Origin: Desulfococcus multivorans
GTDB lineage: Bacteria; Desulfobacterota; Desulfobacteria; Desulfobacterales; Desulfococcaceae
DNA: 64,000 bases
Assembly (NCBI RefSeq): GCF_001854245.1
Contig: NZ_CP015381.1
Location: 832,001-896,000, forward strand
Direction of reading: 5' to 3'
Below the pieces are notes generated by a model, which saw nothing but the letters and a program-made list of their open reading frames with translations, was not told the DNA's origin and did not search any database. The position numbers were made by a program, and so were the translations under genes. The first letter of the stretch is position 1. Every line of letters starts with the position of its first letter. Shown piece by piece: positions 59,529 through 64,000 of the stretch.

Positions 59529-61328
59529 GTGGAAAACAAGATAACGCCAAAACGGATTTTAAAAATCCTGGATACGGTTCCGGAATTGAAGGCGATTTTG
59601 ATTACCGATGAAGCGGTCGATGAGAAACGCCGCCTGATCCGGTATTTTCTTTCGGATACGCTCAATGCCGTCTTTGAAGACAACCCGACTATCCCCCCGC
59701 TGGAATGGATCCAAACCCGAAATGCCGTCAATGTGCTGCGGTCGATCGTATCCAAGCGAAACGAGCGTCTCGCCGGTTTCAGCCTGCTGACCTATATTAA
59801 TGATCTCATTCACGGGAAGGACCTGGGCGACCGACCTCAACCCGGTGCGGGATTTTATGCGGAATTTGAACACCTTTTACGGGCCGTCGTGGGGAAAACA
59901 GCGGTATACAGCGAAAAGGTTCCACCCTTTCTCAAACACTCCGGCCGAAGGGCGGCCCGTCTGAGATCGAAAGACCTCGGTCGCATGGCCGCGAATGCTG
60001 AAAAATATATGGCCCGTTATCCCTTTGGGCTGGATCGCGAGACCATCGCAAAGCGGAAGGCCAACAAACAGCGCATTCTGAAGTACTTCGGTGCTGCGGA
60101 TGCCGATTGGGAGAAATGGAAATGGCATACGAGCCATATCATCCGGGACGCCAAGACCTTGTCTGAACTGGTGACCTTGACACCCGAGGAGTTTCAGGCG
60201 GTCGAAATGGCGCGGCAACACCGCATTCCGTTCGGTATTACCCCATACTATCTCGCGCTCATGGATCCGAATCCGGACCGGAAGGCGGATTACGCCGTTC
60301 GGGCCCAAGTGATCCCGCCGCTCCATTATGTGGAGCGGATGAAGGAGAACAAGGCGAACAAGGGGTGTTCCATGGACTTCATGCTCGAACAGGACACGTC
60401 GCCCATCGACGGCATCACCCGGCGCTATCCCCATATCGTTATCCTGAAGCCGGTGATGACCTGTCCGCAGATCTGCGTTTACTGTCAGCGGAACTGGGAG
60501 ATCGAAGACGTCTATTCCCGTTCGGCCATGTTGGGACAGAAGCGGCTTGACGCCGCCCTGGAATGGATTGAAGGCACCCCGGGGGTGAAAGAGGTCCTTG
60601 TGACCGGCGGCGATCCGCTCCTGCTCGCAAACGACAGGATCGAGAAACTCCTGGGGAGGCTTTCCCGAATTTCTCACGTGGATCGGATTCGCATCGGCAC
60701 CCGCATGCTCGTGACCCTGCCTCAGCGGATTACCGATTCACTGGTCGACGCCGTCAGACGGTTCCATGTTCCCGGAAAGCGGGAAGTGGTTATCATGACC
60801 CATTTTGAACACCAATACGAGATTACCCCCCAATCCATGGCCGCGGTCCAGAAATTTCGACGCGCCGGCATGGGGGTTTACAACCAGATGGTCTTCACGT
60901 TTCACAACTCGAGAAGGTTCGAAGCCGCCGCCATTCGCCACCGGCTTCGCCTCATCGGCGTTACGCCCTACTACACCTTCAACGCCAAAGGCAAGGAAGA
61001 AACCGATGATTACCGGGTTCCCATTGCGCGCCTGCTTCAGGAACAGCACGAGGAGGCTCGGCTGATGCCCGGCACTGTGAGGACGGACGAGATCGTATTC
61101 AATGTCCCCAAGCTGGGAAAGAATTACCTTCGTGCGGGACAGCATCACGATATCATCTCGATCCTGCCCGACGGCCGAAGGGTCTATGAATTTCACCCCT
61201 GGGAGAAAAAGCTGTCCCTTGTGGACACCTATGTCTATACGGACGTCTCCATATACGATTATCTCGAACGGCTGAAGAAGGCGGGGGAAGACGCTCGTCT
61301 ATACAGCACCATATGGTATTATTATTGA
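59529..61328 (+). CDS. KamA-family radical SAM protein (lysine/glutamate 2,3-aminomutase-like)
   Basis: This 599-residue protein has the radical SAM cluster motif CPQICVYC (Cys312, Cys316, Cys319; the CX3CX2C pattern), then VLVTGGDPLLL and RIGTRMLVTLPQRI as in lysine 2,3-aminomutases. Lys in NVPKLGKNY near residue 520 is the candidate PLP lysine. Aminomutases are usually about 400-470 residues; here some 280 residues precede the cluster, with a helical N-terminal domain. The GTG start follows AAAGGAGG at seven bases. It could make beta-amino acids such as N-acetyl-beta-lysine osmolyte precursors, but no acetyltransferase is adjacent. Confidence 0.82.
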   Translation: MENKITPKRILKILDTVPELKAILITDEAVDEKRRLIRYFLSDTLNAVFEDNPTIPPLEWIQTRNAVNVLRSIVSKRNERLAGFSLLTYINDLIHGKDLGDRPQPGAGFYAEFEHLLRAVVGKTAVYSEKVPPFLKHSGRRAARLRSKDLGRMAANAEKYMARYPFGLDRETIAKRKANKQRILKYFGAADADWEKWKWHTSHIIRDAKTLSELVTLTPEEFQAVEMARQHRIPFGITPYYLALMDPNPDRKADYAVRAQVIPPLHYVERMKENKANKGCSMDFMLEQDTSPIDGITRRYPHIVILKPVMTCPQICVYCQRNWEIEDVYSRSAMLGQKRLDAALEWIEGTPGVKEVLVTGGDPLLLANDRIEKLLGRLSRISHVDRIRIGTRMLVTLPQRITDSLVDAVRRFHVPGKREVVIMTHFEHQYEITPQSMAAVQKFRRAGMGVYNQMVFTFHNSRRFEAAAIRHRLRLIGVTPYYTFNAKGKEETDDYRVPIARLLQEQHEEARLMPGTVRTDEIVFNVPKLGKNYLRAGQHHDIISILPDGRRVYEFHPWEKKLSLVDTYVYTDVSIYDYLERLKKAGEDARLYSTIWYYY

Positions 61329-61840
61329 CAGTTACGCAGTAGGGAGCCGTACTTCCCTCATCTCCGTCAACGGCGTGCCGGAATCGGTCAGGCGGCTGCC
61401 TTGCCTCTTACCCCGGGTGGCCGCTGTGCATTTCTGCGGATGTTCGGGGCGTTTTCCATACCATTGCCCGGTATGAGGAGGCGATGACGCCTATCGGATA
61501 TCCTGATCTCCGAAATACAGCGTTCTCCCTACCAATGAAATACACTGTTTTATTTTGCTAAATAGGGTATCATGACATAATACTTTACAAAAAAAACTTT
61601 ACGGTATAGATCTATACCTTCATAAAGAGGCGATGCCGATTTCTATGATAAAAATATGCATCATATTGAAAAGATGGTTGAAATTATAAGCGCCGGGAAT
61701 CGTTTCGGCCTTTTCCGGGATTTCGATAGGCGATAAGGCGTACTATGCGCCGATTTTTTGAGGTGTATATTCCCCAATGGCGGACGATCACCTGTCACAT
61801 GGGAAAGGATTTAGGCAACATCTTAAAAGGAGAAAGGGAC
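61329..61840. other. Intergenic region upstream of the tmc genes
   Basis: About 510 bases. The first half is GC-rich without features. From 61540 the sequence becomes AT-rich and contains a 16-bp perfect palindrome (61604-61619) and candidate promoter-like AT boxes, consistent with a regulated promoter for the tmc genes. An open frame from 61745 is an upstream extension of tmcD without a ribosome site. Confidence 0.5.
61604..61619. promoter_or_regulatory. 16-bp perfect palindrome upstream of tmcD, candidate operator
   Basis: GGTATAGATCTATACC is a perfect dyad 221 bases before the tmcD start, just after an AT-rich stretch. Perfect short dyads in promoter regions usually bind dimeric repressors or activators; no regulator gene is adjacent, so the factor is unknown. 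Confidence 0.4.
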
Positions 61841-63118
61841 ATGACAGATTCAAACAGCTGGGACTGGAGCGTCGGCAAGCGGCAGATCGCGGATATCGCC
61901 CAGTGGAAAGCCGAGTTCGGGTATGTGGAGGAGCCGTATGCCAGTCCGGACGGTGAAAAAATAGCCGCTGTCATCAAGACGGAGGATATGGAGTTCAGTG
62001 CCTGCGAAAACGGGGTCGCCTGGGAAAACACCTTCGACAAACTCTGGTTTCTCAGATATTCGCCGGACAACCGTTTGACAGGGCTGGTTTCGGACGGCGG
62101 CGAGTGGACCCTGGCGGTTGACGGGGAAGCCTGGGAAAATCGATATGACTTTGCCTGGAACACGATTTTCGGTCGGGACGGCAAGAGCATGATCATCATG
62201 ACCCAGGCCGACGGCGAGTATTCCGTTCTCATCAACGACACTCCCTGGGAAGAGACCTTTCCCTACATGACGCAACTCTCCGGGAGCGACGACGGCACCA
62301 AGGCCGCGGCGGTGGTGCAGACCGTCAGGTTTTCAGAGGGTGACATCTTTACATTTCAGAAAGGATGTTACACGATAGCGGTGAACGGTGAGGCTTGGGA
62401 CATGAATTTTGTCAATGTCTATGAGCCGGTTTTCAGTGCCGACAACAAGCGGGTGGCTGCTCAGGTCAGGACAAACCTTTATGACTACACCATCGTGGTG
62501 GACGGCGAACCGTGGCCGGTGTCCTATCCTACGGTTTGGAAAGCGGCCTTTTCGCCGGCCGACGGTTCGGTCACCGCACCGGTCAAGACACCGGAGGGGT
62601 GGACGTTGGCCCGCGACGGTCAGGTCCTGTGGCATCAGCGGTTTGCCCAGCTCTGGCATCATGCCTACAGCACCAACGGAATGAGCATTGCCGCCATTGT
62701 CGCCCCGAAATACGGCCGCTGGACGGTTGCAGTGGACGGCACTCCCTGGAAGACGACCTTTGGCGATCTGGTGACGGATCTCGTCATATCGCCCTCCGGG
62801 AAGCGAGTGGGCTGCGTCGGGAAGGACAGCAACCTCTGTACAGTCGCCGTGGATGGGACCCCATGGGATATCAAATGCGACATGGCGTGGGCGCCGGTGT
62901 TCAGCCCCGATGACCAGCATGTGGCGGCCAAGATCGAAAAAAACGGTCAGTATACGATCGCTTTGAACGGGAAACCGATGAAAACCCAGTTCAAAAATCT
63001 CTGGAATCCAATTTTCAGTCCTGACGGCGAAAAGATATTGATTCGGGCGATCGAGGGTAGCGGGGACAAGGCGGTTTACGTCCGCCGGGTGCTGCCGGTA
63101 ACTGAAATTATCGGTTGA
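61841..63118 (+). CDS. tmcD: TmcD-like tryptophan-rich subunit of the Tmc redox complex
   Basis: This 425-residue protein is built of about nine repeats of roughly 45 residues, each with a variant of VDGEAWE or VDGTPWK and SPDGKRVA, giving a WD40/beta-propeller-like pattern with many Trp. It has no signal peptide, so it is cytoplasmic. In sulfate reducers the Tmc complex (TmcABCD) links periplasmic type II cytochrome c3 to the quinone pool or cytoplasm; TmcD is its Trp-rich subunit of unknown role. AAAGGAG precedes the ATG at 61841. The following gene starts 14 bases after its stop. Order D-C-B here differs from the A-B-C-D order I recall in Desulfovibrio. Confidence 0.8.
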   Translation: MTDSNSWDWSVGKRQIADIAQWKAEFGYVEEPYASPDGEKIAAVIKTEDMEFSACENGVAWENTFDKLWFLRYSPDNRLTGLVSDGGEWTLAVDGEAWENRYDFAWNTIFGRDGKSMIIMTQADGEYSVLINDTPWEETFPYMTQLSGSDDGTKAAAVVQTVRFSEGDIFTFQKGCYTIAVNGEAWDMNFVNVYEPVFSADNKRVAAQVRTNLYDYTIVVDGEPWPVSYPTVWKAAFSPADGSVTAPVKTPEGWTLARDGQVLWHQRFAQLWHHAYSTNGMSIAAIVAPKYGRWTVAVDGTPWKTTFGDLVTDLVISPSGKRVGCVGKDSNLCTVAVDGTPWDIKCDMAWAPVFSPDDQHVAAKIEKNGQYTIALNGKPMKTQFKNLWNPIFSPDGEKILIRAIEGSGDKAVYVRRVLPVTEIIG

Positions 63119-63132
63119 TAAGGAGAGAGACG

Positions 63133-63792
63133 ATGCATACGCTGTATAATTTTGTCAGCGGTCCGCTGGCGTGGCTTGCCTTTATCGTGTTTATCGGGGG
63201 AAGTATCTACAAGATCGTGACCATGGCAAGACTTGCCAAGAAAAAGGATTCAGCCGTTTATGAATATTGGGATACGGGCTTCGCACTCCGATCAATCGCT
63301 CATTGGAGCATCCCTTTCGCCACAGTGAACTGGCGGAAAAATCCAATCATGACCCTGGTGACCTTCGCTTTCCATATTTCCCTTATTGCGGTGCCGCTGT
63401 TTCTGTGCGCCCATGCCCTTCTGTGGAAAGAGGTTTTCGATATCAACTGGTGGTATATCCCCGACGGCATGGCGGATGTGATGACCCTCATCGTGATCGG
63501 CGCATGCTTTTATTTCGCCGGCAGGCGGATACTTCGCCCGGATGTCAAATACCTGACATCGACATCCGATTATCTGCTCCTTCTGATGGTAGTGATGCCG
63601 TTTTTCACCGGATTCTGGGCCTATCACCAATGGCCGGGATATCGAATGATGTTCATCCTTCACATGCTGTCGGGCGAGTTCGTGTTGGCCGCCATCCCCT
63701 TTACCCGCCTGAGTCACATGCTCTACGCCGTTTTCACGAGGGGATACATCGGATCCGAGTTCGGCGCAGTGCGCCATGCGAAGGATTGGTAA
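63133..63792 (+). CDS. tmcC: TmcC-like cytochrome b (nitrate reductase gamma-type) subunit
   Basis: This 219-residue protein has five membrane helices and His residues suited to two b haems (IAHWSIPF, FAFHISL, ILHMLSGEF, RLSHMLYAV), the pattern of NarI/DsrM/TmcC-type quinone-reactive subunits. AAGGAG lies before the ATG at 63133. A longer TTG-start frame overlapping tmcD is less likely. It would connect the periplasmic cytochrome c module to the cytoplasmic Fe-S subunit encoded next. Confidence 0.85.
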   Translation: MHTLYNFVSGPLAWLAFIVFIGGSIYKIVTMARLAKKKDSAVYEYWDTGFALRSIAHWSIPFATVNWRKNPIMTLVTFAFHISLIAVPLFLCAHALLWKEVFDINWWYIPDGMADVMTLIVIGACFYFAGRRILRPDVKYLTSTSDYLLLLMVVMPFFTGFWAYHQWPGYRMMFILHMLSGEFVLAAIPFTRLSHMLYAVFTRGYIGSEFGAVRHAKDW

Positions 63793-63834
63793 CGAATTTT
63801 TGATTTTTACCCTCAACGATAAGGGAGCAAGAGA

Positions 63835-64000
63835 ATGGGTGAACCTGCATCCAAAATCGAAGTGAAAAATATCAAGGACATCGGCCTGGATGAGGGCGTG
63901 GCCCGACTGACGCCCGAGAAGATCGAGACGGTTGTCAATGACGTGATCGATAATGAGACTGGTGCCCGACTTAAGGTTTATGTGGACACCTGCGTTCACT
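63835..64000 (+). CDS. tmcB: TmcB-like Fe-S protein, start only
   Basis: The first 55 codons of a gene that leaves the window. The visible part is GVARLTPEKIETVVNDVI followed by ETGARLKVYVDTCVH, where CVH opens a CxxC-type 4Fe-4S ferredoxin motif as in TmcB/HmcF and HdrD-related proteins. AGGGAG lies seven bases before the ATG. Position directly after tmcC supports the assignment; the cysteine motif is cut by the window edge. Confidence 0.65.
   Translation, partial: MGEPASKIEVKNIKDIGLDEGVARLTPEKIETVVNDVIDNETGARLKVYVDTCVH

Overview
The window looks like the chromosome of a GC-rich, sulfate-reducing member of the Desulfobacterota (the former Deltaproteobacteria). The clearest marker is the tmc-type redox complex at the right edge: a Trp-rich TmcD-like protein, a TmcC-like cytochrome b and the start of a TmcB-like Fe-S protein. 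Supporting signs are sigma54-dependent two-component control, several HD-GYP and hybrid-kinase signalling proteins, a KamA-like radical SAM protein, FeoA/FeoB, RNase J and PEP carboxylase plus malic enzyme. No rRNA, tRNA or CRISPR array was seen.

Layout. 0.1-5.3 kb, minus strand: a complete four-gene ABC-2 exporter (adaptor, tandem ATPase, two permeases). 5.5-10.9 kb: a zinc-ribbon protein, then a PHA-synthase-like hydrolase, a DRTGG protein, malic enzyme and RidA. 10.9-17.2 kb: a NitT/TauT-type ABC importer, minus strand, divergent from a histidine kinase and an NtrC-type regulator. A sigma54-like promoter and a large palindromic enhancer-like site lie between them. 17.3-21.3 kb: aspartokinase, MtgA, a holin-like membrane protein and CorA. 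21.3-29.6 kb: PEP carboxylase, cytochrome b561 and a thioredoxin-reductase-like flavoprotein, then a P-type ATPase, ferritin and a small cytochrome c. 29.8-38.5 kb, minus strand: feoA-feoB followed by a compact cluster of a threonine-synthase-like PLP enzyme, a DUF1611/DgcN-like protein, a PP-loop/creatininase fusion and a dipeptide-epimerase/DgcA-like enzyme. 39.1-50.7 kb: an HD-GYP sensor, then an operon of two paralogous hybrid kinases with swapped sensor modules, an HD-GYP response regulator and a methyltransferase. 51.1-55.4 kb: a small conserved-looking protein, RNase J and FtsK. 55.4-59.5 kb: a mobile and repetitive zone. 59.5-64 kb: a KamA-like protein and the tmc genes.

Two parts stand out. 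First, a dispersed miniature element with 16-bp inverted ends (CAACTTTCGACTTTCA), preceded by CT, occurs at four loci, and three copies are flanked by 6-8 bp direct repeats. One copy is split by an IS110/IS1111-type element with 13-bp subterminal inverted repeats. Next to it, the 5' part of a methyltransferase gene has been duplicated in a nested way, as units of 380, 584 and 380 bp before the intact gene. Every unit starts at exactly the base where the IS ends, and the truncated copies all run in frame into the same 31-residue tail. Second, the PLP/DUF1611/PP-loop-creatininase/epimerase cluster contains a two-enzyme fusion I do not recognise as a characterised enzyme. It looks like an uncharacterised amino-acid or small-peptide pathway related to D-glutamate catabolism.
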